Assembly (NCBI GenBank): GCA_002295925.1
Contig: DBGO01000001.1
Coordinates: 1-64,000 of the forward strand
DNA length: 64,000 bases
Direction of reading: 5' to 3'
Source of the DNA: Flavobacteriales bacterium UBA852
GTDB taxonomy: Bacteria; Bacteroidota; Bacteroidia; Flavobacteriales_E; Vicingaceae
Shown here piece by piece: positions 34,764 through 44,745 of this stretch. Under the pieces are notes generated by a model. It worked only from the letters and a program-made list of their open reading frames with translations. It ran no database searches and had not been told where the DNA came from. The position numbers and the translations under genes were made by a program. Position 1 is the first letter of the stretch. Each line of letters starts with the position of its first letter.

Positions 34764-36047
34764 ATGAAGAAAAAATGGTTATTAGGTATGATGTTGGCTC
34801 CGGCTTTAACATTTGCCGGTGGATTCCAACTCAACTTACAAGGAGCCAAAGCCGTGGGGCTTGGTGGTGCATTTACAGGTTGGGCAAATGATGCCAGTTC
34901 GGTATTTTTCAATCCCGGTGGTATGACACAATTAAGTGGTCACAATTTATACTTGGGTGTACAATATGTTACGCCAAGTGTATCGTTACAAACCGATTTA
35001 TCGGACAATATCAATCAAACAACAGGAAGTTCAAATCCTGTACAGTTTTATTATGTAGGAAAATTAAACAGCGAAAAATTAGATAAATTACGCTTTGGAA
35101 TGTTGGTAAACAATCAATTTGGTTCTTCATCTTCTTTTGAAGATTCTTGGGAAGGACGATATATTGTACAAAACATTTCGTTAAAAACATTTATGTATCA
35201 ACCTACTGTTGCTTATCAGTTGCATGATAAATTCAGTATCGGAGCAGGTTTTGTTTATACATCGGGAAGTTTTAGTTATGAAAAAGCAGTTCCTGTTGCA
35301 TCTTCAAGTTCTGATTACGGAAAAGCACATTTAGAAGGTTCGGGAAAAGCAACCGGATTTAATGTAGGTGCATTTTCTACAATAATAGATAATGATGAAT
35401 TGACAATTTCTGCCGGAGTAAATTACCGATCTAAATTAAAATTAGATTTAACTTCCGGTACAGCTCAATTTACTGATATTCCTTCATCATTAGAATATCA
35501 ATTTCCATCTGAAACCGGATTTACTTCTTCATTAACACTTCCAAGTGTGTTTACTTTTGGATTTAGAGTAACTAAGCACCTAAATGAAGACATGGATATT
35601 TCGTTAGTTTATGATTACAACCAAACCGGATGGAGCAGTTATGATACTTTAAGTTTTGATTTTGAAAATGAAGATACTCCCGACAGTAAAACAGTAAAAA
35701 ACTGGCAAAATACGCCAACACACCGTATTGGGGTTGCATTGGATTATAAAGAAACCATTTCTGTAAGAGCAGGCTTATATATTGATAAAACGCCCATTGA
35801 AGATGGATACGTATCACCTGAGTTGCCTGATGCCGACCAAACAGCTTATACTGCAGGATTTTCTTACAAAGTAAATGATATGTTTACTTTTGATTTTTCA
35901 TTCATTCGCCAAAGCAGTGAGCGTACAGCTTCATTGGATGCCGCCAATTTCAACGCTTCGTACAGAAGAAAAGTAAACGTTTACGGTGTAGGATTAAACT
36001 TTACATTTGGAGTAACTGAAGATGCTTCAGCTTCATCAATTGAATAA
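34764..36047 (+). CDS. OmpP1/FadL-family outer-membrane transporter
   Basis: The 427-residue protein has a signal peptide (1-18) and the family start GGFQLNLQGAKAVGLGGAFTG, here split as GGFQLNLQ (19-26) and GLGGAFTGWANDASSVFFNP, the hatch region that plugs the barrel. Amphipathic strands fill the rest and the end is a hydrophobic strand followed by a short Ser-rich tail. FadL-type channels pass hydrophobic substrates such as fatty acids or aromatics across the outer membrane. The next gene is 28 bases away and probably cotranscribed. Confidence 0.94.
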   Translation: MKKKWLLGMMLAPALTFAGGFQLNLQGAKAVGLGGAFTGWANDASSVFFNPGGMTQLSGHNLYLGVQYVTPSVSLQTDLSDNINQTTGSSNPVQFYYVGKLNSEKLDKLRFGMLVNNQFGSSSSFEDSWEGRYIVQNISLKTFMYQPTVAYQLHDKFSIGAGFVYTSGSFSYEKAVPVASSSSDYGKAHLEGSGKATGFNVGAFSTIIDNDELTISAGVNYRSKLKLDLTSGTAQFTDIPSSLEYQFPSETGFTSSLTLPSVFTFGFRVTKHLNEDMDISLVYDYNQTGWSSYDTLSFDFENEDTPDSKTVKNWQNTPTHRIGVALDYKETISVRAGLYIDKTPIEDGYVSPELPDADQTAYTAGFSYKVNDMFTFDFSFIRQSSERTASLDAANFNASYRRKVNVYGVGLNFTFGVTEDASASSIE

Positions 36048-36075
36048 TTTTAAATCAATCAAAAACTATTGAACT

Positions 36076-37422
36076 ATGAAAAAGTCATTAATATATATAT
36101 CAGCGGTTTTTGCACTGACATCGTGCTTAAAAACCGAATTTGAACCTCGAGAATTAACAGCCGGAGATGCAGATTTTACCAGATATGTTGCCGTAGGTAA
36201 CTCATTAACTCAAGGGTATCAAGATGGCGGAGTACACAACGAATTGGGGCAACAAGAACATTCTTTCCCCGCATTACTTGCCATGCAAATGAAAAAAGTT
36301 GAGCCATCAATGGGTGAGTTTACTCAGCCGCTTGTTACCGGCGATGGTGCCGGGTATAAAAAATTAACCGCTTTAGATCCTGTTGAAGGACCTACAGTTG
36401 TTGACGTAGCACCTGATGCCTCTTGGAATTCGTGGGGAAATAAATCGTTAACGTATAATAATTTAGGTATTTCAGGAATTCGTTTAATCGACTGTATTGG
36501 ACGTAATGCAACTGAACGTACAATCAATCATATTATATTGGGTGGAAATTCCTTAATTCCGGGATGGAATGGACAAACGGGAGAGCCAATCAATCCGTAT
36601 GCCCGTTTCTTAGATTTTGGATCTACATTGTCACCTGTAGAATATGTTGACCATATTCGCAACAGTAATGCTACATTTTTCACTTGCTGGTTAGGTAATA
36701 ATGATGTATTGGGTTGGGCAACTGCCGGAGGTATAACAAATGTTACATCTATACCATTAGTAGGAGATATTGTTATTTCACGTCTTACTCCGGTTGATGA
36801 GTTTAGAGAAAAATACGATTCAGTATTAACTATTTTCAAAAAGATGGGAGCGCAAGGTGTTGTAGCAACGTTGCCTGATGTTTCTTCAATTCCGTTTTTT
36901 AATACAATTACCTTAGAAACATATGCGATTAAAAAAACAATGGAAGATAATAACCTTTCGGATTTTTGGATTGAGGACAGTACAGGTACTGTACGTCCAT
37001 TAGTGCCAGGTAAAGATTTAATTTTACTTACTGCAACAGATACAATATCTGCAGGTTATGGTTTTTCACCTTTACAACCATTGCCAAATGCTTATGTGCT
37101 GGATGAAGGTGAGGTAAACCGTGTTAGAGCACATACGCAGTCGTTAAACAGTGTAATTAAAAGTTTAGCTTCCAACTATGGTTTTGGAGTAGTGGATATG
37201 TATTCATTCTTGGGAACGTTAAAAGACGGTTATACATTCAATGGTGTAGATTTTAGCGCATCATACATTGAAGGTGGAGCTTTCTCACTTGACGGAGTGC
37301 ATCCAAATACAAAAGGATATGCAATTGTAGCCAATGAATTTATTCGTGTAATAAACGAAACATACGGATCAACTATTCCGCCGGTAGATGTAAATGCTTA
37401 TAACGGAATTATTTTCCCGTAA
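36076..37422 (+). CDS. SGNH/GDSL-type hydrolase lipoprotein
   Basis: The 448-residue protein has a lipoprotein signal ending in LTSC (Cys about 17). Block I is VAVGNSLTQGYQDGG with Ser as nucleophile (about 44-50), the conserved CWLGNNDVLGW block III lies near 205, and the C-terminal DGVHPNTKGYAIVANEF holds the Asp-x-x-His pair (block V). It is thus an envelope-anchored esterase/lipase-like enzyme. Together with the FadL-type porin 28 bases upstream it suggests uptake and cleavage of a lipid or ester substrate. The specific substrate is unknown. Confidence 0.9.
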   Translation: MKKSLIYISAVFALTSCLKTEFEPRELTAGDADFTRYVAVGNSLTQGYQDGGVHNELGQQEHSFPALLAMQMKKVEPSMGEFTQPLVTGDGAGYKKLTALDPVEGPTVVDVAPDASWNSWGNKSLTYNNLGISGIRLIDCIGRNATERTINHIILGGNSLIPGWNGQTGEPINPYARFLDFGSTLSPVEYVDHIRNSNATFFTCWLGNNDVLGWATAGGITNVTSIPLVGDIVISRLTPVDEFREKYDSVLTIFKKMGAQGVVATLPDVSSIPFFNTITLETYAIKKTMEDNNLSDFWIEDSTGTVRPLVPGKDLILLTATDTISAGYGFSPLQPLPNAYVLDEGEVNRVRAHTQSLNSVIKSLASNYGFGVVDMYSFLGTLKDGYTFNGVDFSASYIEGGAFSLDGVHPNTKGYAIVANEFIRVINETYGSTIPPVDVNAYNGIIFP

Positions 37423-37445
37423 CCGAATAATTATTTTAAAGATTA

Positions 37446-37475
37446 AAAACCCTAAACAAATTTGTTTAGGGTTTT
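37446..37475 (+). terminator. Rho-independent terminator after the SGNH hydrolase gene
   Basis: Perfect 30-base palindrome with 15-base arms (AAAACCCTAAACAAA) and T-run; the central bases form the loop. Works in both directions. Confidence 0.85.
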
Positions 37476-37508
37476 TTCTTTGTCGTATTTTGTAAAAAAA
37501 AATAGAAT

Positions 37509-38084
37509 ATGAATATTGCCATATTTGCCTCGGGAAACGGAAGTAACGCCGAAAACATCTATCATTATTTCAAAAAAAATAATTTACCGGTAACCGTTGC
37601 ATTAATTGTTACCAATAACCCTAACGCATTTGTTATAGAACGTGCCAAAAAAATGAATGTGCCCGTTGAGGTTTTTTATAAAAATGATTTTTACCGGCAT
37701 CCTGAAAAAATAATTGCCCAACTAAAAAAATATGCTGTTGATTATATTGTGTTAGCCGGCTTTTTGTTGAAAATTCACCCTGAAATAATACGTGCTTATC
37801 CCAATAAAATAATCAATATTCACCCTTCGTTGTTGCCCAAATTTGGAGGCAAAGGAATGTATGGCGATAACGTGCACAAAGCCGTAATTGAAGCCGGTGA
37901 AAAAGAAAGTGGCATTACCATTCATTTTGTCAATGAAGAATATGATAAAGGTGAAATTATTGCTCAATATAAAATTGCTGTAAATGAATTGGATACAACT
38001 GAGACACTTGCCAAAAAAATTCATAATTTAGAATACAAATATTTCCCCAAAACACTGGAAAAAGTATTTCTTGATGAAAAATAA
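37509..38084 (+). CDS. purN: Phosphoribosylglycinamide formyltransferase
   Basis: PurN transfers the formyl group from 10-formyl-THF to GAR in purine synthesis. The 191-residue protein has the GNGSNAENI phosphate loop (9-17), catalytic N103 and H105 in INIHPSLLP, and D146 in EEYDKGEII. Length is normal. The stop overlaps the start of a beta-barrel gene, and that gene in turn overlaps ubiX. Confidence 0.96.
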   Translation: MNIAIFASGNGSNAENIYHYFKKNNLPVTVALIVTNNPNAFVIERAKKMNVPVEVFYKNDFYRHPEKIIAQLKKYAVDYIVLAGFLLKIHPEIIRAYPNKIINIHPSLLPKFGGKGMYGDNVHKAVIEAGEKESGITIHFVNEEYDKGEIIAQYKIAVNELDTTETLAKKIHNLEYKYFPKTLEKVFLDEK

Positions 38085-38706
38085 AATAGTCATAATTTTT
38101 GTTGTTCTGTTTTCGTTTAGCGGACTTTCGCAGCAGTTTAAGCCGGGGTTAATTGCCGGAATTAATGGTTCGCAAGTAGAAGGCGATGGCTATGCCGGAT
38201 ACAATAAAGCCGGGTTTGTTTTAGGAGGGATGATGCGTACGCGGCTGAAGAATTTTCTAAGTGCACAGTTTGAAATTCTGTATATCGGCAAAGGCAGTAA
38301 AAAAATTGCTCGCCCCGACAAAGGCGATTACGATTATTTTTTATTGCATCTCAATTACATTGAAATTCCGGTTGGATTAGTGGCTAAATATAAAACTTTT
38401 GATTTTGATTTAGGCTTGTATTACAGCAGAAGAATAGGCAAGTATAAGTTAGAAAATATTTTCGGGCCGGTGCCCACTTATTCTTATCCCGTAAAAAAAG
38501 ATGATTTTGGCGGATATTTAGGAATATCCTATTTTTTTCATTCCAATATGAGCTTTACCGTACGCAGTGAAAACAGTATCATTCCCTTTCGAAAATTTGT
38601 CAATTACGATCAGCAAATCGGTATTTTTAATAAATTGTTCAATCTGGGGTGGTATAATCTTTCCTTAAACTTTACTTTCAGATATTATTTTTATGAGCGC
38701 GACTAG
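38074..38706 (+). CDS. Outer-membrane beta-barrel protein, PorT-like
   Basis: The 210-residue protein has a signal peptide (about 1-17) followed by GLIAGINGSQVEGDGYAGYNKAGF, here read as GLIAGINGSQV and GYNKAGFVLGG, the pattern of small eight-strand PorT-family barrels. The C-terminus ends in aromatic alternate residues (LSLNFTFRYYFYERD). A TTG at 38071 directly before the ATG at 38074 is possible. It overlaps purN by 11 bases and ubiX by 14 bases, so the three are coupled in translation. Role unknown. Confidence 0.88.
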   Translation: MKNKIVIIFVVLFSFSGLSQQFKPGLIAGINGSQVEGDGYAGYNKAGFVLGGMMRTRLKNFLSAQFEILYIGKGSKKIARPDKGDYDYFLLHLNYIEIPVGLVAKYKTFDFDLGLYYSRRIGKYKLENIFGPVPTYSYPVKKDDFGGYLGISYFFHSNMSFTVRSENSIIPFRKFVNYDQQIGIFNKLFNLGWYNLSLNFTFRYYFYERD

Positions 38707-39262
38707 AAAAATAAAAATTGGCATTGGTATAACCGGAGCATCCGGCGCAATTTACGCCAAAACATTATTGGATGAATTGGTAGAAAAACCTGAAGTTGAG
38801 GTTTATGTGGTAATGTCTGACAATGCCAAGATAGTTTGGGAACTGGAGTTAAAAAATACTGATTATAAAAATTACCCTTTTACCTTTTACGATAAAAACG
38901 ACTTTTTTTCACCGTTAGCATCCGGTTCTGCCGGATGGGATGCATTTATAGTTGTGCCTTGCTCGGGAGGTACAATGGCTCGTATAGCCAATGGCGTTTC
39001 TGACAGTTTGCTTACACGAGCCGCAGATGTTTGTTTAAAAGAACGCCGGAAATTGATATTGGTATTAAGGGAAACACCCTACAATCTTATTCATATTCAA
39101 AATATGGAAAAAATTACACTTGCCGGTGGAATTATTTTACCCGCCAGCCCATCTTTTTATCATTTACCTGAAAATATCACTACCTTGGTGAAAACGGTTA
39201 CAGACAGGATTTTTTCATTATGCTCTATTAAAAATAAAGGCAAAAAGTGGGGTGCGAGTTGA
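38693..39262 (+). CDS. ubiX: Flavin prenyltransferase UbiX
   Basis: UbiX makes prenylated FMN for UbiD-type decarboxylases. The 189-residue protein has GITGASGAIYAKTLL (13-27), the PCSGGTMARIANGVSDSLLTRAADV block with the conserved Ser-Gly-Thr-Met and the ASPSFYHLPENITTLVKTVTDRI C-terminus in shorter pieces (PASPSFYHLP). All are typical of the UbiX/Pad1 family. It overlaps the preceding barrel gene. UbiD is not in this window. Confidence 0.97.
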   Translation: MSATRKIKIGIGITGASGAIYAKTLLDELVEKPEVEVYVVMSDNAKIVWELELKNTDYKNYPFTFYDKNDFFSPLASGSAGWDAFIVVPCSGGTMARIANGVSDSLLTRAADVCLKERRKLILVLRETPYNLIHIQNMEKITLAGGIILPASPSFYHLPENITTLVKTVTDRIFSLCSIKNKGKKWGAS

Positions 39263-39379
39263 TTTAGAAACCTAATAAAATCTGTTAAAAAATATTTTGG
39301 TTTAGCTTATTTTCGTATATTAGTAAGTAGCTAAAATCAAATTAGAATTAAAAATTATTCACCGCATAATATTATTGTT

Positions 39380-42082
39380 ATGAAAAAAATCATTATTTTA
39401 TTTATTACTGTATTTTCTATTGCTCAATTACGTGCGCAAATTGAGTTAAGTTTTAATAATCGCTATCAAGAGTATTACCAAGAAGCATACGAAATTCATC
39501 CGCAACTGCCAAAAGGTTTGTTAGAAGCGCAAGCGTATGTTCAATCACGTAACAATCACCTGGTGCCTTCACCTCAAACACAAAGTTGTATTGGCTTGCC
39601 TGAAGCATTTACGGTTTTTGGTTTAATAGAAGACGGTAAAGGTTATTTTAAAAATAATCTGCAATTTGTAAGTCAGCTGAGCGGTTATAGTGTTTCTGAA
39701 ATTAAAAATTCACCACGAATGGCTATTCTGGCTTATGCCGAAGCTATTTATCAATTATCACTACAAAATGGAATAAACTCTTCAAACCCGGAAGATTACA
39801 TTGGTATTTTAGAGCAATTATCATTTTTACCCAATAATGATCCCGGACAGAATTATGCTTTAAATCTTGAATTATTTGAGATTTACAGGTTTTTGAACAA
39901 TCCTGATTTTCAGTCTCATTATCAATTGCCAAGTTATACTATTAATATGGAAAACCTGTTTGGCAAAGATAATCTTAAAGTGTTGAGTGCTTCAAAAGTA
40001 ACATTAAATGGTTCGTTAATTACTTCTAACACAGGGCAGCAATATCAAAGTGTAAACCATAATAAGTTGTCTCCGGATTATCCTCCCGGAATTTGGGATC
40101 CTGCGCCATCTTGTAATTACAGTTCAAGAAGCGGTACACCAATTTCTGCCGTAACAATCCATACAATTCAAGGGACTTATGCAGGTGCTATTTCTTGGGC
40201 AAAAAATTGTAATTCAAATGTAAGTTATCATTATGTGTTGCGTTCAAGTGACGGACAAGTAACCCAAATGGTTTATGAATCGGATAAAGCTTGGCATGTG
40301 GGTAGTGCCAATCCTTACACAATTGGATTGGAACATGAAGGATATGTAACCGACCCAAGTTGGTATACTGTGGCTATGTATCAAGGTTCTGCAGATGTAG
40401 TAAGAGATATTTGTGCCAGCGGTTACGGAATAAGTAATTTGCGTACAGCTTATTTCCCATGGGCAAGTACTACACACTACAATCAAAGTTCAATACCCGG
40501 TAGTTGTGTGCAAATTAAAGGTCATCAGCATTTTCCTAATCAAACACATACCGACCCAGATCAGTACTGGGATTGGAAGTATTACGATAATTTAATCAAT
40601 CAAAGTACATCGGTTACAACACTGACAAACGCTTCGGGAACAATTACCGATGCAGGAGGAAGCGCCGGAAATTATCCTGACGATGAACGTCAGTTAATTC
40701 TTATTCAACCACCAAACGCTTCTCAAATTACATTAACAACGGTAAATTTCGATTTAGAAAATACATGGGATTATTTATATATTTATGATGGAGCAACAGT
40801 AAACGATCCGGTAATTGGTTATTACACAGGTACATCAATTCCGGCTACAATAACATCAACCGGAGGTTCATTATTATTGGAAATGCGTAGCGATTGTGCA
40901 ACTAATAATCCGGGTTTTGAATTTAATTATACATCAACAGCACCGGATGCAATTCCGCCAACAACACAAATAAGTCCTATTGGAACCGTAAGTTCAGATT
41001 TTACGGCTACATTTACCGATGCCGATAATACAGGAGGTTCAGGTGTAAATCAACACTTTTATCAAGTAATAGATTATAATGGGTTTAACTGGTATGCAAA
41101 TGATTCGAACGGATTTTTTAGCGATAATTTCGACAGTTCGGCAATTGCACCGCATTGGACAACTTATACAGGTACTTGGTCAATCAACAATAATTATTTG
41201 GAACAATCCGATGAGGTGTTGGCAAATACTAACATTTCAGCTTATGTTAATCAAACCACAAACAATGAATTTTTATATCACTGGGCAGGAAAAATAAGTG
41301 GTTCAGGAACCAATAAAAGAGCCGGATTTCATTTTATGTGCGATGATGCATCTTTGACAAATCGAGGAAATTCCTATTTTGTATGGTTTAGAGAAGATGA
41401 TGATAAAGTGCAAATTTATGAAGTGGTAAATGATGCTTTTACATTGGTTAAGGATAAATCTTATACATTTAATCCTAACCAATGGTATGATTTTAAAGTA
41501 ACTTATGATAAAACATCAGGTAGAATAGATATTTATATTGATAATGTTTACGTTGACGGTTGGACAGATTCCACGCCTTTAACAGCCGGAAACTATGTTT
41601 CTTTCCGAAGTGGAAATTGTATTTATACCCTAAATAATTTGAAAATTTATCATGATAGAGGACCAACAGCACTAGTCACAGTAGGTCCCGGCTATCCAAA
41701 TGATATTCGTTATCAGAGTAATCCATCTACACAACCGGCAGGAAAAGTTAAATCTATTGTAATTGATGCTGCAAAAAACTTATCGGCTATTGATATTGAG
41801 GATGTGTATGTACAATGGATAACCTCTGTTGATGAGTTGTTGAATAAATACAATATAACGGTTTACCCCAATCCAACTGCTGATTTAATAACAGTTAAAG
41901 GGAAAACAATTTCAGTATTAAGATTAACAGATGTTCAAAATAAATTGATTATTGAACAATCGGCAAATCAAACCGGTATAAATACTTTAAACGTACAAAA
42001 GTTACCTTCAGGAACATATTTGCTTTATATTTTTGAGAAAAATTCAGGAAAAAACATCCCTGTAAAAATCATTAAAAAATAA
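39380..42082 (+). CDS. Secreted N-acetylmuramoyl-L-alanine amidase with CUB and shared module, T9SS sorted
   Basis: The 900-residue protein has a signal peptide (1-19), an N-terminal lysozyme/transglycosylase-like helical domain (about 25-150, HPQLPKGLLEAQAYVQSRNN), an amidase_2 domain (about 255-400) with H261, E318/E320 and H390-T-D-P-D394 as likely zinc and catalytic residues, a CUB-like domain (about 413-520, DYLYIYDGATVNDPVIG), a 270-residue module (about 555-825) shared with the next gene, and a T9SS tail (about 830-900, VYPNPTADLITV). It should cleave the amide bond between MurNAc and the stem peptide of extracellular peptidoglycan. It is followed 7 bases later by the GH18 gene. Confidence 0.92.
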   Translation: MKKIIILFITVFSIAQLRAQIELSFNNRYQEYYQEAYEIHPQLPKGLLEAQAYVQSRNNHLVPSPQTQSCIGLPEAFTVFGLIEDGKGYFKNNLQFVSQLSGYSVSEIKNSPRMAILAYAEAIYQLSLQNGINSSNPEDYIGILEQLSFLPNNDPGQNYALNLELFEIYRFLNNPDFQSHYQLPSYTINMENLFGKDNLKVLSASKVTLNGSLITSNTGQQYQSVNHNKLSPDYPPGIWDPAPSCNYSSRSGTPISAVTIHTIQGTYAGAISWAKNCNSNVSYHYVLRSSDGQVTQMVYESDKAWHVGSANPYTIGLEHEGYVTDPSWYTVAMYQGSADVVRDICASGYGISNLRTAYFPWASTTHYNQSSIPGSCVQIKGHQHFPNQTHTDPDQYWDWKYYDNLINQSTSVTTLTNASGTITDAGGSAGNYPDDERQLILIQPPNASQITLTTVNFDLENTWDYLYIYDGATVNDPVIGYYTGTSIPATITSTGGSLLLEMRSDCATNNPGFEFNYTSTAPDAIPPTTQISPIGTVSSDFTATFTDADNTGGSGVNQHFYQVIDYNGFNWYANDSNGFFSDNFDSSAIAPHWTTYTGTWSINNNYLEQSDEVLANTNISAYVNQTTNNEFLYHWAGKISGSGTNKRAGFHFMCDDASLTNRGNSYFVWFREDDDKVQIYEVVNDAFTLVKDKSYTFNPNQWYDFKVTYDKTSGRIDIYIDNVYVDGWTDSTPLTAGNYVSFRSGNCIYTLNNLKIYHDRGPTALVTVGPGYPNDIRYQSNPSTQPAGKVKSIVIDAAKNLSAIDIEDVYVQWITSVDELLNKYNITVYPNPTADLITVKGKTISVLRLTDVQNKLIIEQSANQTGINTLNVQKLPSGTYLLYIFEKNSGKNIPVKIIKK

Positions 42083-42089
42083 TTTTAAT

Positions 42090-44735
42090 ATGAAGAAATT
42101 TTTAGTCTTTACTTTATCGTTAATCAACATAGGAATTGCTTTAGCGCAATATACATCCATTCATCACGAACAAAGCGAATATTATAAACAGTTTGGCAAT
42201 TTGTCTATTGCCCAATGGGATTCTATTCAAGGGATATTAAAAAACAGACCAAATAAACACGTAAATAAAGCCAATTGTAATTTAACGCACGCGGTTTACG
42301 GTTGGCATCCCTATTGGATGGGGTCTGCCTATACCAATTACGATTTTAGTTTACTTTCCACTTTTTGTTATTTTTCATACGAATTAGACCCGTCAACAGG
42401 AAACTATCAAACTATCCATGGGTGGAACACAGACAACAGTATTTCAATGGCGCAAGCAGCAGGATGTAGAGTAGAGTTGTGTGTAACAAACTTTGGCTCA
42501 TCCAATAATAATACATTTTTAACGAACCCTACCGCTCAGCAAACGCTCATTAACAACTTAATAACGCTGTTGAATAACCGAAATGCAGATGGTGTAAATA
42601 TTGACTTTGAAGGCGTTTCGGGAAATAACAGAAACGACTTAACCAACTTTATGATCAATCTTTCCAATCAGTTAAAAGCCGCAATTCCCGGAGCTTCGGT
42701 TACTATGGCAACTTATTCGGTAGATTGGAATAATGTATTCGATTTTGTGGCTTTGGCTCCTTATGTAGATCAGTTCATTATTATGGGATACGGATATTAT
42801 TATAGTGGGAGTTCTACTGCCGGACCAACAGCGCCCTTGTATAGCGGACAACTTTGGAGCCCTTATAACTTGGTTCGTTCGGTAGAGTATCACTTAAACG
42901 CAGGCGTGCCTCACAATAAATTATTACTTGGGTTGCCGTATTACGGAAGAGAGTGGGAAACCACATCGGGTTCACTCCCTTCTTCAACAACCGGAAATTA
43001 TACTTCTTCCCGTACTTATAAATACATTAAAGACAATACTTCGGGAAATTACAGCAATCGTCGATACGATTATCATTCGTACACACCTTATTATATTTAT
43101 AATAATGGAAATTGGCGTCAAGCATTGGTTGATGATGAAGAGAGTTTAACGGCTCGATATAAAATGATAAAACAACAAGGAATCGGTGGCATTGGTATTT
43201 GGGCACTCGGTTATGACGATGGTTACACGGAGTTGTGGGATGCCATACAGCAAGAATTTACCGACTGTGGAACCGTCCCCTGTACCGATACAATTTATGA
43301 TATGGGTGGTCCTTACGGTAATTACAGAAATAACGAAGATTATACTTTTACCATTCAGCCAACAGGAGCATCTTCATTGCAAATGGTATTTACACAATTT
43401 GATGTAGAACAAGATTACGATACGTTATGGATTTACGACGGAACTTCAACTTCTGACCCTTTAATAGGAGCATACACCAATCCTAATGCCCCCAATACCG
43501 TATATGCATCAGGAAATGCTTTAACATTAAGATTTTGGAGTGATGGTGCAACTACTAATGCCGGATGGAAAGCAATTTACCAATGTACATATGATACGAT
43601 TTCGCCGGTTACAACTGTTGATTCAATTCCTTTAACAGGAAGTAATATAAATGTTTTGGTGAATGATTCGGACAATGTGGGTGGCAGTGGTGTGCGTTAT
43701 CGATTATATCAAGTAATTGATTACAATGGATATAATTGGTATGCCAATGATTCCAACGGATTTTTCAGTGATAATTTCGATACATCGGCTATAGCTTCAT
43801 TGTGGACAAATTATGCAGGAGTATGGTCTATAAACAATAATTATTTGGAGCAAACTGATGAGGCAAACAGCAATACAAATATTTCGGCGTATGTCAATCA
43901 AAACAATCATACGGTTTATATGTACGAATGGGAAGGGAAAATATCCGGTTCGGGCACCAATAAACGCGCAGGGTTACACTTTATGTGCGATGATGCTTCG
44001 CAAACTAACAGAGGAAATTCTTATTTTGTATGGTTTAGAGAAGATGATGATAAATTACAATTTTATAAAGTAACCAATAATACTTTTACTTTGGAAAAAG
44101 ATGTTCCATTGAGCTTAAATCCAAATCAGTGGTACAATTTCAAAGTGGTTTACGATAAAACATCAGGCGATATTTTAGTATATCTGAATAATCAATTTAT
44201 TGACTTATGGACAGACAGCAATCCCTTGCAAAACGGTGATTTTATTTCGTTCAGAAATGGAAATTGTATGTACACTGTTAATAATATGAAAGTTTACCAT
44301 AATCGTCCTGCAGGATATGTTCCGGTAAGCATCGGGCAAGGGTACCCGAATGATGTGCGTTATCAAAGCAATCCGGTAACACAACCTGCAGGAAGATTCA
44401 AATCTTATGCTATTGACAATGCCAAAAATATTTCCGATTTAGATTACCGAAATATTTATGTTAATTGGCTGGTTTCAGTAAATGAGGAGAATTCCTTTTC
44501 CAATATAACGGTTTATCCAAACCCGTTTAATGGTGATGTATCAGTTATCAATCCACAAAATGAAGTAATTACACAAGTAGAGTTAATGGATTTAACCGGT
44601 AAAGAAAACAATATTACAACACTTTTATCCGGAAATAAACTGTATTTATCGCAACTAAATTTATCAAAAGGGGTATATATAATTATTCTAAAAACAAAAA
44701 ATCATAGATTTGTTCAAAGAATAATTAAAATTTAA
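42090..44735 (+). CDS. Secreted GH18 glycosidase (YaaH-like) with CUB and shared module, T9SS sorted
   Basis: The 881-residue protein has a signal peptide (1-20) and a GH18 domain (about 65-395) with the catalytic motif DGVNIDFE at 167-174 and E174 as proton donor. The N in place of a usual D is common in the YaaH/SleL group that acts on peptidoglycan or chitin oligomers. A CUB-like domain (about 405-505) and a module of about 260 residues (about 535-800) nearly repeat the amidase protein, with the identical runs NRGNSYFVWFREDDDK and KISGSGTNKRAG. A T9SS tail ends it (VYPNPFNGDVSV). It is in one operon with the amidase and the sensor. Confidence 0.93.
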   Translation: MKKFLVFTLSLINIGIALAQYTSIHHEQSEYYKQFGNLSIAQWDSIQGILKNRPNKHVNKANCNLTHAVYGWHPYWMGSAYTNYDFSLLSTFCYFSYELDPSTGNYQTIHGWNTDNSISMAQAAGCRVELCVTNFGSSNNNTFLTNPTAQQTLINNLITLLNNRNADGVNIDFEGVSGNNRNDLTNFMINLSNQLKAAIPGASVTMATYSVDWNNVFDFVALAPYVDQFIIMGYGYYYSGSSTAGPTAPLYSGQLWSPYNLVRSVEYHLNAGVPHNKLLLGLPYYGREWETTSGSLPSSTTGNYTSSRTYKYIKDNTSGNYSNRRYDYHSYTPYYIYNNGNWRQALVDDEESLTARYKMIKQQGIGGIGIWALGYDDGYTELWDAIQQEFTDCGTVPCTDTIYDMGGPYGNYRNNEDYTFTIQPTGASSLQMVFTQFDVEQDYDTLWIYDGTSTSDPLIGAYTNPNAPNTVYASGNALTLRFWSDGATTNAGWKAIYQCTYDTISPVTTVDSIPLTGSNINVLVNDSDNVGGSGVRYRLYQVIDYNGYNWYANDSNGFFSDNFDTSAIASLWTNYAGVWSINNNYLEQTDEANSNTNISAYVNQNNHTVYMYEWEGKISGSGTNKRAGLHFMCDDASQTNRGNSYFVWFREDDDKLQFYKVTNNTFTLEKDVPLSLNPNQWYNFKVVYDKTSGDILVYLNNQFIDLWTDSNPLQNGDFISFRNGNCMYTVNNMKVYHNRPAGYVPVSIGQGYPNDVRYQSNPVTQPAGRFKSYAIDNAKNISDLDYRNIYVNWLVSVNEENSFSNITVYPNPFNGDVSVINPQNEVITQVELMDLTGKENNITTLLSGNKLYLSQLNLSKGVYIIILKTKNHRFVQRIIKI

Positions 44736-44745
44736 CACCCCAATT

